Assembly: GCF_010993735.1 (NCBI RefSeq)
Contig: NZ_WQNI01000005.1
Span: forward strand, 188,501 to 252,500
Source: Chelativorans alearensis
Lineage (GTDB): Bacteria > Pseudomonadota > Alphaproteobacteria > Rhizobiales > Rhizobiaceae
Length of the DNA stretch: 64,000 bases
Direction: 5' to 3'
Both the position numbers and the translations under genes were made by a program. The notes under the pieces are model-generated. The model was given only the letters and a program-made list of their open reading frames with translations. It ran no database searches and was not told where the DNA came from. How positions within the stretch are numbered: position 1 is the first letter of the stretch; each line of letters opens with the position of its first letter. Positions 46,443-56,303 of the stretch are shown here, in pieces.

Positions 46443-49400
46443 ATGAGCGAAGGAAAGATGGAGCAGGCCGGCGGCGGCATCACCGCGCTCTTCGTGCGAC
46501 GCCCCGTTTTCGCCTTCGTCATCAATACGTTGATCGCGGTTGCCGGGCTTGCCGCGCTCTACGGCGTCGAGGTGCGCGAATTGCCGGATGTCGACCGCCC
46601 GGTGATCTCCGTCACGACACGTTTCGATGGCGCTGCCGCCGAGACTATCGACCGCGAGATCACCGCCGTCCTCGAGAGCGCGGTGACGCGTATCGCCGGC
46701 GTTTCGACCATCTCCTCCTCGTCCTCCTTTGGCCGCAGCCGGGTGACCATCGAGTTCCGCGAGAGCGTCGACATCAACGCCGCCGCTTCGGACGTCCGCG
46801 ATGCGGTGGGCCGCGTCCAGAACCAGCTGCCCGACGATGCCGACGCGCCGACCATCGTCAAGGCGGACGACGACGCACAGGCGGTCATGCGGCTGGCGGT
46901 CACCTCCGAGGAGATGTCGATCGAGGACATGACGGTCTTCGTCGAGGACGAGATCGTCGACAAGCTCGCCACCGTGTCCGGCGTCGCCGACGTGCAGGTC
47001 TACGGTGATCGCGACAAGATCTTCCGCGTCGATATCGACCAGGCGCGGCTTGCCAGCCTCGGCATGACCATCGGCGACATCGGCAATGCGCTGTCGACCG
47101 TGGCTTTCGACAGCCCCGCCGGCTCGCTGACCAGCAGCACCCAGGACCTGATCGTGCGGGCTACGGCGTCCATCACCACGCCGGAGGACCTCGAGGCCAT
47201 CCAGCTTTCGCGCAACGTGCACCTGGGCGACGTCGCCGTCGTCACCCTCGGCCCCGACCTCGGCGAGAGCCGGCTGCGCTCCAACGGCAGGACGGGCATC
47301 GGGCTCGGCATCGTCCGCCAGGCCCAGTCGAACACGCTCGACATCTCCTCCGGCGTGCGCCAGGCGGTGGAGGAGATCAAGCCGATCCTGCCCGAGGGCA
47401 TGGAGATCGCCGTCACCAGCGACGACGCCATCTTCATCAACGGCGCCATCCACGAGGTGGAGATCGCGCTGGGCATCGCCGTGACGATCGTGCTTCTCGT
47501 TATCTACCTCTTCCTGCGCGACGTGCGCGCCACCATCATTCCCGGCGTCGCCATTCCCGTGGCCTTGATCGGCACGGTGGCGGCCATCTACCTGACGGGC
47601 TTCTCCATCAACATCCTCACCCTGCTCGCGCTCGTGCTCGCCACCGGCCTCGTCGTCGACGATGCTATCGTCGTCCTGGAAAACATCGTGCGCCGGCGTA
47701 ACCAGGGCATGGGCCCACGAGCGGCTGCCGTGCTCGGCACGCAGGAGGTGTTCTTCGCCGTCGTCGCCACCACGGCCGTGCTGGTGGCGGTCTTCGTGCC
47801 GCTCTCCTTCCTGCCAGGCCAGGCCGGCGGCCTGTTCCGCGAATTCGGCTTCGTGCTGGCGATCGCCGTCTTCCTGTCGTCCATCGTCGCGCTGTCGCTA
47901 TGCCCGATGCTCGCATCGCGCATGCTCGCTTCGGGCGAGCGCGGCTCCGAACATGAGGCAGCACCGCCGAGCCCCATGGCGCGCTTCGGCGAGGGCCTCT
48001 CCCGGCTTTACGCGAGAACCTTGCATTTCTGCCTCGACGCGCCGGCCGTGATCCTGCTCGTCTCCGCGCTGTTCGCGGCCGCCGCCTATGGCGTGTTCGG
48101 CTCCGTCAAGTCCGAACTCACCCCGAGCGAGGACCGGTCGGTGGCCTTCATGCGCGTTTCCGCGCCGCAAGGGGTGAGCCTCGACTATCTGACCGGGAAC
48201 ATGCGCCGGATCGAAACGCTGATCGAGCCGCTGCGCGAGCGCGGCGAAATCCGCAGCACTTTCTCCATTGTCGGCATGGGCGGCTCCAATCGCGGATTCC
48301 TCGTGCTGGCGTTAGCCCCGTGGGAGGAGCGCGAGCGCAGCCAGCAGGAGATCCTGGACGAGGTGAACGCGCTGGCGGCCCGCGTGCCCGGCGTGCGTGC
48401 CTTCGCCTTCCAGCCCAATAGTCTCGGCATCCGCGGCTCCGGCAGCGGCCTGCAATTTGCCGTGGCGGGGTACAACTACGACCGCCTGACCGAGGCCGCC
48501 ATGGCCATCGTCGCGGACATGGAGGAGGATCCGCGCTTCGACAGCCCGCGTCTGTCGCAGGATGCCACCCAGCCGCAGTTGAAGGTGGAGATCGACCGCC
48601 AGCGCGCCTCCGATCTCGGCATCGAGATTGCGGGCCTGGGCGAGTCCATCCAGGCCCTGCTCGATGGGCGCGAGATCGGCTCCCTCTTCATCGACGACAA
48701 GAGCTTCGACGTGAAGCTTCTGTCGACGACGGATCCGATCAACGATCCGACGGATCTCGAGAATGTCTTCGTCAGGACGGGCGACGGGCGCTTCGTTCCC
48801 GTTTCCACCATCACGTCGCTGCGTGAGGAAGCGGTGCCACCCTCGCTCACCCGCGAGGAGCAGATGCGCGTCGTGCAGGTGACCTCCGGGCTGGCCGATG
48901 ATTTCCCGCTCGGCACCGCCCTTCAGACGGCGAAGGAGATCGCCGAACCGCACCTGCCGCCGGGCGCCCGCATCATCCCGCTGGCCGAGGCCGCGACACT
49001 GGGCGAGACGGCCAACAGCATGCTGACCATCTTCGGCTTTGCCGTGGTCATCATCCTGCTCGTCCTGGCAGCCCAGTTCGAGAGCTTCGTCAGCGCCCTC
49101 ATCATCATGGCCACCGTGCCGCTGGGGCTCGCCTGCGCGGTCTTCGCCCTGCTCCTGTCCGGCACGAGCCTCAACGTATACAGCCAGATCGGTCTGGTGC
49201 TGCTGGTCGGCATCATGGCCAAGAACGGCATCCTCATCGTCGAGTTCGCCAACCAGCTGCGCGACCGCGGACTGAACGTGCGCGAGGCGATCGAGCAGGC
49301 TTCCCTCATCCGCCTGCGGCCGGTGGCCATGACCATGATCTGTACCGTGGTTGGCGGCCTGCCTCTGGTGCTGGCGACCGGGGCGGGCGCCGAGGCACGC

Positions 49401-49580
49401 ATCGCGCTCGGCTGGGTGATCGTCGGCGGGCTGGGGCTCTCGGCGCTCTCCACACTCTACCTCACGCCGGTGGCCTATCTGCTTCTCGGCCGCTTCATCA
49501 CCCCCAAGGTGGAGGAGGAAGCCCGCCTCGAGCGCGAGCTCACCCACGCCGCATCCGCCTCTTCCCACGAATCCCGGTAG
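46443..49580 (+). CDS. RND efflux transporter permease (AcrB/MexF superfamily)
   Basis: The proton-driven pump subunit, 1045 residues with about twelve membrane helices and two large periplasmic loops. TM4 carries the proton-relay pair in ATGLVVDDAIVVLENIVR; the N-terminus FVRRPVFAFVINTLIAVAGL and the later SQIGLVLLVGIMAKNGILIV match the hydrophobe/amphiphile efflux family. ATG 46443 was chosen; the longer frame from 46203 runs through the adaptor gene. It must borrow an outer-membrane channel encoded elsewhere. Substrates are unknown. Confidence 0.94.
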   Translation: MSEGKMEQAGGGITALFVRRPVFAFVINTLIAVAGLAALYGVEVRELPDVDRPVISVTTRFDGAAAETIDREITAVLESAVTRIAGVSTISSSSSFGRSRVTIEFRESVDINAAASDVRDAVGRVQNQLPDDADAPTIVKADDDAQAVMRLAVTSEEMSIEDMTVFVEDEIVDKLATVSGVADVQVYGDRDKIFRVDIDQARLASLGMTIGDIGNALSTVAFDSPAGSLTSSTQDLIVRATASITTPEDLEAIQLSRNVHLGDVAVVTLGPDLGESRLRSNGRTGIGLGIVRQAQSNTLDISSGVRQAVEEIKPILPEGMEIAVTSDDAIFINGAIHEVEIALGIAVTIVLLVIYLFLRDVRATIIPGVAIPVALIGTVAAIYLTGFSINILTLLALVLATGLVVDDAIVVLENIVRRRNQGMGPRAAAVLGTQEVFFAVVATTAVLVAVFVPLSFLPGQAGGLFREFGFVLAIAVFLSSIVALSLCPMLASRMLASGERGSEHEAAPPSPMARFGEGLSRLYARTLHFCLDAPAVILLVSALFAAAAYGVFGSVKSELTPSEDRSVAFMRVSAPQGVSLDYLTGNMRRIETLIEPLRERGEIRSTFSIVGMGGSNRGFLVLALAPWEERERSQQEILDEVNALAARVPGVRAFAFQPNSLGIRGSGSGLQFAVAGYNYDRLTEAAMAIVADMEEDPRFDSPRLSQDATQPQLKVEIDRQRASDLGIEIAGLGESIQALLDGREIGSLFIDDKSFDVKLLSTTDPINDPTDLENVFVRTGDGRFVPVSTITSLREEAVPPSLTREEQMRVVQVTSGLADDFPLGTALQTAKEIAEPHLPPGARIIPLAEAATLGETANSMLTIFGFAVVIILLVLAAQFESFVSALIIMATVPLGLACAVFALLLSGTSLNVYSQIGLVLLVGIMAKNGILIVEFANQLRDRGLNVREAIEQASLIRLRPVAMTMICTVVGGLPLVLATGAGAEARIALGWVIVGGLGLSALSTLYLTPVAYLLLGRFITPKVEEEARLERELTHAASASSHESR

Positions 49581-49653
49581 TGCGGGGCTTTACAAAACGC
49601 GCTGGGTGGACAGACTGTGCGCCGGCTTTGCGCTGCGGCAGGAAGTGGGTGGG

Positions 49654-50469
49654 ATGACGATCTTCGAAGAGCTTTTTTCGCTCGCCGGCAAAACAGCATT
49701 GGTCACGGGAGGAGCCTCCGGCATCGGCCGCATGGCGGCGAGCGCGATGGTGCGCGCCGGCGCCCATGTCATGATCGCCTCGCGCCGCGGCGAGCAGTGC
49801 GCCGCCATGGCCAGGGAGCTGAACGAGCTGGACGTCCCCGGCTCGGCCGAAGGCTTTGCCGGCGATGTGGGTTCCGAAGAGGGCGTGACGCAGCTTGCCG
49901 CCGCCGTCGGCGAGCGTACCGACAGGCTCGATATCCTGTTCAACAACGCCGGCGCGAGCTGGGGCGAACGGCTGGAAAGTTTCCCCTACCACGCCTGGGC
50001 GCGGGTGCTGAACATCAACGTCACCGGCCTCTTCCATCTCACGCGTGAGCTGCTGCCGCTTCTTGAGAAGGCGGCGAGCGAGGAAGATCCCGCCCGTGTC
50101 GTCAATCTCGGCTCCGTCATGGGCAGCCAGCCGATCGCCGACGGCGCCTACTCCTACACCGCTTCCAAGGCGGCCGTGCATCACTTGACGCGCACGCTGG
50201 CAAACGAGTTCGCGGCAAAACGCATCACCGTCAACGCACTGGCCCCCGGCCCCTTCCAGAGCCGCATGACCGCGTTTGCCACCGGCACCGAGGAGAAGGC
50301 GGCCAAGGTTGGCGCGCGCGTTCCCCTGGGAAGGATCGGCGCCCCGGATGACATTGCCGGCGCGACACTGTATCTGTGCGGGCGGGCCGGCAGCTATGTC
50401 ACGGGTGCCATCTTGCCTATCGACGGCGGCCAGTCGGCCCAGCACGGCATGAAGCTGTTCCGGGATTGA
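49654..50469 (+). CDS. SDR family oxidoreductase
   Basis: A classical short-chain dehydrogenase, 271 residues. The coenzyme motif TGGASGIGRMAA, the NNAGASWGE segment, catalytic Ser in NLGSVMGS and the YTASK active site are present, with PGPFQSRM and DGGQSAQHG near the end. The basic ASRR after strand 2 suggests NADPH. ATG 49654 was chosen over an in-frame start at 49606. It begins 74 bases after the RND permease and is followed within 30 bases by a MaoC-type gene, a pairing often seen in acyl-chain metabolism. Confidence 0.9.
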   Translation: MTIFEELFSLAGKTALVTGGASGIGRMAASAMVRAGAHVMIASRRGEQCAAMARELNELDVPGSAEGFAGDVGSEEGVTQLAAAVGERTDRLDILFNNAGASWGERLESFPYHAWARVLNINVTGLFHLTRELLPLLEKAASEEDPARVVNLGSVMGSQPIADGAYSYTASKAAVHHLTRTLANEFAAKRITVNALAPGPFQSRMTAFATGTEEKAAKVGARVPLGRIGAPDDIAGATLYLCGRAGSYVTGAILPIDGGQSAQHGMKLFRD

Positions 50470-50498
50470 GGCCAGCCGGAAAAAGGGGATTACGGCTG

Positions 50499-50987
50499 TT
50501 GCGTAGCGACACCATTGCGATCGATGAAGCCAAGGCGCTTGTGGGCGAGGAAGTGGGCGTTTCCAACTGGCGCACCGTCTCGCAGGAGATGATCGACCAG
50601 TTTGCGGCGGCGACCGACGATCACCAGTTCATCCACACCGACCCGGAGCGGGCCGCCCGCGAAACGCCCTATGGCGGCACCATCGCCCATGGTTTCCTGT
50701 CGCTGTCGCTGCTTTCCACCATGATCTTCGAGGCCGTGCCGAAGCTCGAGGGAACCAGCGCCGGCGTGAATTTCGGCTTCGACCGCGTCCGCTTTCTCAA
50801 TCCCGTCAAATCCGGCGCGCGCATCCGCGCCCACTTCATGCTGGCGCAACTGAAAGTGCGTCCGTCGGGCATCGTCGAGTGCCATTATGATGTAACTGTC
50901 GAGATCGAGAACAACCTCAAGCCTGCGTTGACGGCACGCTGGCTGACGCTCGCCATGCCGGATCGTCCAGGCGAGACCGCCGCGTGA
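50499..50987 (+). CDS. MaoC family (R)-specific enoyl-CoA hydratase-like protein
   Basis: A hot-dog fold hydratase, 162 residues. The catalytic segment DDHQFIHTDPERA carries the Asp/His pair, followed by TPYGGTIAHGFLSLSLLS, the hydratase-2 signature. Translation probably starts at TTG 50499, preceded by AAAGGGGAT; no ATG lies in a suitable position, so the start is uncertain by a few codons. With the SDR genes on both sides this could act in beta-oxidation or hydroxyacyl-chain turnover. Confidence 0.87.
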   Translation: MRSDTIAIDEAKALVGEEVGVSNWRTVSQEMIDQFAAATDDHQFIHTDPERAARETPYGGTIAHGFLSLSLLSTMIFEAVPKLEGTSAGVNFGFDRVRFLNPVKSGARIRAHFMLAQLKVRPSGIVECHYDVTVEIENNLKPALTARWLTLAMPDRPGETAA

Positions 50988-51214
50988 GGGCGGCATCTTT
51001 TCTCCCTGCTGTCTCCGGTCCCCAAAAGGACGTCGGCGCCGGCTTGACGGCGCCGTCGCAAACCGGGAAAAGGCAACCAGATTCGTGCCTAGACTGTCAT
51101 CCACCATATTCTCGCCGCGCGAGGGATACAAAGCGGCAAATGATGGTTATGCGGATGACTGCATTCGTTTCACGTAAGCCGGGGGAAAAGCGCGACGTGG
51201 AGAGGGGACATTGA

Positions 51215-51991
51215 ATGAGGCGTTTTGACGGTCTGACGGTGCTTTTGACCGGCGCCACGGGGGGGTTCGGCAAACGCCTTGCCGACAAGCTCGCCGCCGA
51301 AGGCGCGCGCCTCGTCCTGTCGGACCTTGAGGTTGCGCCGCTCGAGGCGCTGGCTGCCTCGCTCGACGCGGAGACGGCGCTTCTGGCCGGCGACATCACC
51401 GACGAGAGCCTGTCGGAACGGCTGGTGGCGTTGGCGCGGGAACGCTTCGGCGGCCTCGACATCGCCATCAACAACGCCGGCATCGCCCAGACCTTCGTCA
51501 AATTCCACCTCATCCCCTCCGATGAGGCGCGCCGTGTCGTCGACGTCGACCTGATGGGCGTCTTCTATGCCATGAAGCACCAGCTCCTGGCCATGGAGCG
51601 GCGGCACCGCGCCTCCGGGCGCAAGAGCGCCATCGTCAACGTCGCCTCGGTCGCCGGCCTAGCCGGCGCGCCGCGCCTTGCCGCCTATACCGCCGCCAAG
51701 CACGGCGTCATCGGCCTGACCCGCGCCGCCGCTGCCGAATACGCCACCAAGGGCATCCGCGTGAACGCCGTCTGCCCCTCCTTCTCGCGTACGGATATGG
51801 TGACGGAAACGCTGAAGATGACGCCTGCCAGGACCGACAAGGCCGAGGCCGGCCTGACGCGCGGCGTGCCGATGCGGCGGCTGGCGGAGGTGGACGAGGT
51901 GGTGAAGGTCATCCTCTTTGCCGCCGATCCCGGCAACAGCTTCATGACCGGCCAGGCTCTTGCCGTCGACGGGGGGATAACGGCGACCTGA
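51215..51991 (+). CDS. SDR family oxidoreductase
   Basis: A second classical SDR, 258 residues. Cofactor motif TGATGGFGKRLA, Asp-containing VLSDLEVA after strand 2 (suggesting NAD), NNAGIAQT, catalytic Ser in NVASVAGL, active site YTAAKHG, and CPSFSRTDM. The C-terminus GQALAVDGGITAT is typical of 3-oxoacyl reductase-like members. ATG 51215 follows GAGAGGGG. A 227-base gap separates it from the MaoC gene, so it may have its own promoter. Substrate unknown. Confidence 0.9.
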   Translation: MRRFDGLTVLLTGATGGFGKRLADKLAAEGARLVLSDLEVAPLEALAASLDAETALLAGDITDESLSERLVALARERFGGLDIAINNAGIAQTFVKFHLIPSDEARRVVDVDLMGVFYAMKHQLLAMERRHRASGRKSAIVNVASVAGLAGAPRLAAYTAAKHGVIGLTRAAAAEYATKGIRVNAVCPSFSRTDMVTETLKMTPARTDKAEAGLTRGVPMRRLAEVDEVVKVILFAADPGNSFMTGQALAVDGGITAT

Positions 51992-52085
51992 CGGCTGCCC
52001 GGCAACGCCAACGGCAGGCCGACGCCTGCTGGAGACTGCCTACCAAGGCAGGTGAGGTTTCGCTACGTCGTAGCCCTGCCCTTTC

Positions 52086-53177
52086 TCAAACAACGCCGCA
52101 GGCGCGCACGAGCTTCAAAAGGCGCGGCAGCGAAGGCTGGGTGTTCATGGCGCAATAGGTCTGCCGGCTCTTCCCACCGTAACTCTCCTTGTGCCTGGCC
52201 AGCGTCTGCGTCGGGTAGACAAGGCGCTGGGCAATGCCATTGGTGTAGATGAAGCGGAAGGCGCGGCGGGTGAGCCAGTCCTTGGTAAACTCCTTGTCCT
52301 CGATGCGGTGGAAGGGCATGAGGCCGAAATAAAGGCGCGGCATGCCCTCACGCTGGAACGTCTCGATGGCGCGGCGCACCAGGAAATAGGCTGCAAGCGG
52401 ATCGGCGTCCGGCAGCCAGCGGCGCGTCGCCGAGAGGTAGCCGACGATGCGGCCGTCCTCGTAGAGCGGGTCGAAAAAGGCGAAGGCCACCGGCCTTCCT
52501 TCCGCGTCGAGGAGGAAGAACTTGCGCACGCCCGGCTCGTCGTCGAGCACGACGGGGCGCACGAGGAAGGAAAGCTCGCGCCTCTTGGTCGTGCGCGTGC
52601 GGCGCCAGCCGCGCGAGATGGCGTCGATCCGGGCCGGGTCGAGCGTGGAAAGCGGCACCTCCGCCACGCGATGGCCGGTGCGCGAAAAGCGGTTCTCGGC
52701 GGTGCGGAAGCTGCGCTTCTTCGGACCGGCGAAATCGTACCCGTCAAGCTCGATCCAGCTTTCCAGCCCCAATTCGTTGACCGCAAAACCGCGCGCCGAA
52801 AGCAGCTCCGCCATGGCGTGGGAGACCTGCCAGAAGGTGACGTCCTGCTTTTCCGCAACGAAGGCATCGATCAGTGCCTCCCAGCGCTCGCGCGGGGCCA
52901 GCGGGTCGGCCAGCACGAAGGCCGTGCGGCCGACCATACGGTAGGACAGAAAGCCGTCGCCGTCGCCGAAGCGCAGCAGTCCCGGCTGAAATGCCACCGA
53001 ATAGGCAAGGGCGAAGTCGCCGAAGCGCACCAGCGCAGCCCGGCGGGCAGGCTCGAATACATAGCCTTCGCTCGCCAGGTCCCGGGTGGCGATTACCGTA
53101 GAAAAATAATTCACGAACCGTAAGACCGATGGCAGCGCCCCGCGTGAATACCTGCATGCGAAGAACCGATTTGGCAA
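52086..53177 (-). CDS. DUF2156 (phosphatidylglycerol lysyltransferase-like) protein
   Basis: A 363-residue cytoplasmic protein with the GNAT-like DUF2156 fold found in the C-terminal domain of lysyl-phosphatidylglycerol synthases. Visible are YSVAFQPGLLRFGDGDGFLS, ADPLAPRERWEALIDAFV, the KRSFRTAENRFSRTGHRV region, RPVAFAFFDPLYEDGRIVGY and LYFGLMPFHRIEDKEFTKDW. No membrane domain is attached, unlike MprF. The start is uncertain: TTG 53177 is the longest reading, and an internal GTG near NYFSTVIATRD is also possible. Divergent from the HTH regulator. Confidence 0.78.
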   Translation of the reverse strand: MPNRFFACRYSRGALPSVLRFVNYFSTVIATRDLASEGYVFEPARRAALVRFGDFALAYSVAFQPGLLRFGDGDGFLSYRMVGRTAFVLADPLAPRERWEALIDAFVAEKQDVTFWQVSHAMAELLSARGFAVNELGLESWIELDGYDFAGPKKRSFRTAENRFSRTGHRVAEVPLSTLDPARIDAISRGWRRTRTTKRRELSFLVRPVVLDDEPGVRKFFLLDAEGRPVAFAFFDPLYEDGRIVGYLSATRRWLPDADPLAAYFLVRRAIETFQREGMPRLYFGLMPFHRIEDKEFTKDWLTRRAFRFIYTNGIAQRLVYPTQTLARHKESYGGKSRQTYCAMNTQPSLPRLLKLVRACGVV

Positions 53178-53189
53178 GAGGGTAGTGGA

Positions 53190-53222
53190 TTGACATTAAA
53201 GAAACTAAGTAGTTATTTTAAT
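53190..53222 (+). promoter_or_regulatory. Promoter with AT-rich dyad operator ahead of the HTH-MFS operon
   Basis: TTGACA at 53190-53195 and TATTTT at 53214-53219 are 18 bases apart. Across the spacer and -10 lies a 13-bp dyad, ATTAAAGAAACTA-AG-TAGTTATTTTAAT (53195-53222, two mismatches), strikingly AT-rich in this genome. A repressor bound here would block the promoter; the adjacent Fe-S-type HTH regulator is the obvious candidate. Confidence 0.55.
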
Positions 53223-53236
53223 AGCAGGAGGCCCCC

Positions 53237-53890
53237 ATGACGACGACCCATCCTGCGACAAAAGCCGACGAGCGCGTCCTTTTCGTTCTCAAGACCAAGG
53301 GGGCGATGACCGCGCAGCATCTTGCCGGAAAGCTCGGCGTATCGGTGGTCGCCGCACGCAAGCAGCTTGGCCGGCTGGAGGAGGCGGAGCTTGTCGCCTA
53401 CCGGGAGGTGACCGAGGGGCGGGGCCGGCCCGAGCGCCTGTGGCGGCTGACGGCGGAGGGCCATGGCCGCTTTCCCGACAGCCATTCCGAATTGACGCTT
53501 GAGTTGATCGCCACTATCCGCCGCGTCTTCGGCGAAGAAGGGCTCGACCGGCTGATTACGGCACGCGAGGAGACCGCGCGCGCCACCTATGGCGCAATGG
53601 TCGAAGACCGCGACGGGCTGGAGGAGCGCGTGGCGGCGCTTGCCCGGCAGCGCCGGCGCGAGGGCTATATGGCCGAAGTGGAGAAGCTCGACGACGGCGC
53701 TCTGCTTCTGATCGAGAACCATTGCCCGATCTGCGCGGCGGCCACCGCCTGCCAGGGCCTCTGCCGCTCCGAGCTTGCCGTCTTCCGCGCGGTGCTCGGC
53801 CGCGATGTGCGGGTCTCGCGCACGGACCATATCCTGGCCGGCGCACGGCGCTGCGCCTATCGCATAGAGCACGACGGGAGGAGCGCATGA
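53237..53890 (+). CDS. SufR-like HTH transcriptional regulator with C-terminal cysteine cluster
   Basis: A 217-residue DNA-binding protein. The N-terminal winged helix (about 10-75) reads RVLFVLKTKGAMTAQHLAGK then SVVAARKQLGRLEEAELV, and the middle is helical. The C-terminal part has Cys163, 166, 172, 176 and 206 in ENHCPICAAATACQGLCRSE and GARRCAYRI, the layout of SufR-type [Fe-S]-binding regulators. It likely senses iron, oxidative or redox conditions and controls the downstream MFS gene, whose ATG overlaps its stop (ATGA). AGGAGG precedes the start. Confidence 0.85.
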   Translation: MTTTHPATKADERVLFVLKTKGAMTAQHLAGKLGVSVVAARKQLGRLEEAELVAYREVTEGRGRPERLWRLTAEGHGRFPDSHSELTLELIATIRRVFGEEGLDRLITAREETARATYGAMVEDRDGLEERVAALARQRRREGYMAEVEKLDDGALLLIENHCPICAAATACQGLCRSELAVFRAVLGRDVRVSRTDHILAGARRCAYRIEHDGRSA

Positions 53891-55281
53891 GCGCCGAGCC
53901 CAGCGCCACGCCGGGAAACGCCGGATGGGCGGAGATCGTCCGCACGGGGCACCTGCCGCAATTTGCGCTTTTGTGCCTTGGAATCTGGCTGCATGCGGCC
54001 GATTCGCTGCTGGTGGCCACGGCCATGCCGGCGGCGGTGGCCGAGATCGGCGGCGATCGGCTGGTGAGCTGGACGCTGTCACTTTATTTGCTCGGCTCCA
54101 TCCTTTCCGGCGCCGCGGCCGCGCTCGCGGCAAGCGCCGTCGGCCTCAGGCGCGCCTTTATCGTCGCCGCCCTCGTCTACGCCGCCGGGTGCGCGACGAG
54201 CGCCATGGCGCCGGACATGATCGTCATGCTGGCCGGCCGCCTGGCGCAGGGGCTGGGCGGCGGGCTCCTGGTGGCGCTCACCTATGTGGCGATCCAGCGG
54301 GTCTTCCCGCGAAAGATGTGGCCGCGGCTGATCGCGCTGATGTCGGCGGTGTGGGGCGTATCGGCCTTCTGCGGACCGCTGATCGGCGGCTTCTTCGCCG
54401 ATCTCGGCCTGTGGCGCTGGGGCTTCTGGAGCTTTGCTCTCCAGGCTGTGCTGCTTGCGGTGCTCGTGCCGGCCTTCATGCGGCCAGGCGGGGCGATTAC
54501 ACCCCAGCGCTTTCCGTTGAAGCGGCTGGCGCTGCTTTCAATCGCCGTGCTTCTGGTGGCCGGCGCCGGTGTCGACGGCAGGGCGCTGACGGCGCTGCCC
54601 ATGATGGCGGCGGGCGCCGGCTTCTTCGCGCTGTTCCTGGCGAGCGACGCGCGCCGGACGGCGGACAGGATGTTCCCCGCCCGCGCCTTCGACATGCGCA
54701 GCCGGCTCGGCGCAGGCTTCGTCGCCAATCTGGCGCTTGGCGTCGGCGGCATATCCTTCACCGTCTATGGCCCCTTCCTGCTGAACCGCCTTCACGGCGT
54801 CTCCGCCCTCGGCGCGGGCTATATCATCGCCGCCGAATCGGTGGCCTGGAGCGTCACGGCGGTGTTGTTCGCCGGCGTCGGCGAGGCGGCGGAACGGCTC
54901 GTCATGCGCACCGGCGCGGTGATGGTGATGTTTGCGATCGCCGCCCTGGGGCCGCTGATGGCGGAGGGCCCCTTGTGGGCGATCGTGCTGATGGCCGTCG
55001 CGCAAGGGGCGGGCTTCGGCATGTTGTGGGGCTTCCTCATCCGCCGGGTGGTGGCGGCCGCGGGCGAGGCCGAGCGCGACCAGGCTTCCGCGGCCATGCC
55101 GACCACCCAGCAGATGGCCTTCGCGCTGGGCGCCGCCCTTTCCGGCATCGTCGCCAACATGGCGGGCTTTGCCCAAGGCGGCGGCGAGGCGATGGAAGAC
55201 GTCGCGGTATGGGTGTTCGCCGCCTTCGTGCCCATCGCCGCACTGGGTGCGGCCGCGGTGTGGAGGCTGGCGCGGGGTTAG
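53887..55281 (+). CDS. MFS transporter, DHA2-like
   Basis: A major facilitator, 464 residues, with about 12-14 hydrophobic helices. The first helix pair LPQFALLCLGIWLHAADSLL, the GRLAQGLGGGLLVALTYVAI motif C-like region, and the LYLLGSILSGAAAALAAS segment fit drug:proton antiporters. It is translationally coupled to the SufR-like regulator by a four-base overlap, so it is probably inducible export of a compound sensed by, or damaging to, Fe-S clusters. Substrate unknown. The stop abuts a palindromic repeat. Confidence 0.88.
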   Translation: MSAEPSATPGNAGWAEIVRTGHLPQFALLCLGIWLHAADSLLVATAMPAAVAEIGGDRLVSWTLSLYLLGSILSGAAAALAASAVGLRRAFIVAALVYAAGCATSAMAPDMIVMLAGRLAQGLGGGLLVALTYVAIQRVFPRKMWPRLIALMSAVWGVSAFCGPLIGGFFADLGLWRWGFWSFALQAVLLAVLVPAFMRPGGAITPQRFPLKRLALLSIAVLLVAGAGVDGRALTALPMMAAGAGFFALFLASDARRTADRMFPARAFDMRSRLGAGFVANLALGVGGISFTVYGPFLLNRLHGVSALGAGYIIAAESVAWSVTAVLFAGVGEAAERLVMRTGAVMVMFAIAALGPLMAEGPLWAIVLMAVAQGAGFGMLWGFLIRRVVAAAGEAERDQASAAMPTTQQMAFALGAALSGIVANMAGFAQGGGEAMEDVAVWVFAAFVPIAALGAAAVWRLARG

Positions 55282-55380
55282 AGCATGATCCCGAAAAGTG
55301 GACACCGGTTTTCGGGACCATGCTAAAACAAAAAGATGGATCGTGATGCCGATTCCACAAAAAGGCATCACGATCTAGAG
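55280..55380. repeat. Rhizobiales palindromic repeat downstream of the MFS gene
   Basis: Two inverted repeats: GCATGATCCCGAAAA with TTTTCGGGACCATGC (55283-55325), and a perfect 12-bp pair GATCGTGATGCC / GGCATCACGATC (about 55339-55375). The AGCATGATCCCGAAAAGTGG type is a familiar dispersed element of rhizobial genomes. It follows the stop codon directly and lies between convergent genes, where it may serve as terminator. Confidence 0.8.
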
Positions 55381-55413
55381 GGTGCGGCCCTGCAAGAAGC
55401 GATACGGCCCGCC

Positions 55414-56295
<882 letters not shown>

Positions 56296-56303
<8 letters not shown>

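Noticed and set aside
52036-52051. CTGCCT-ACCA-AGGCAG hairpin between convergent SDR and DUF2156 genes as a terminator
   Set aside because: The stem is only six pairs and neither side has a T run; too weak to list as a terminator.
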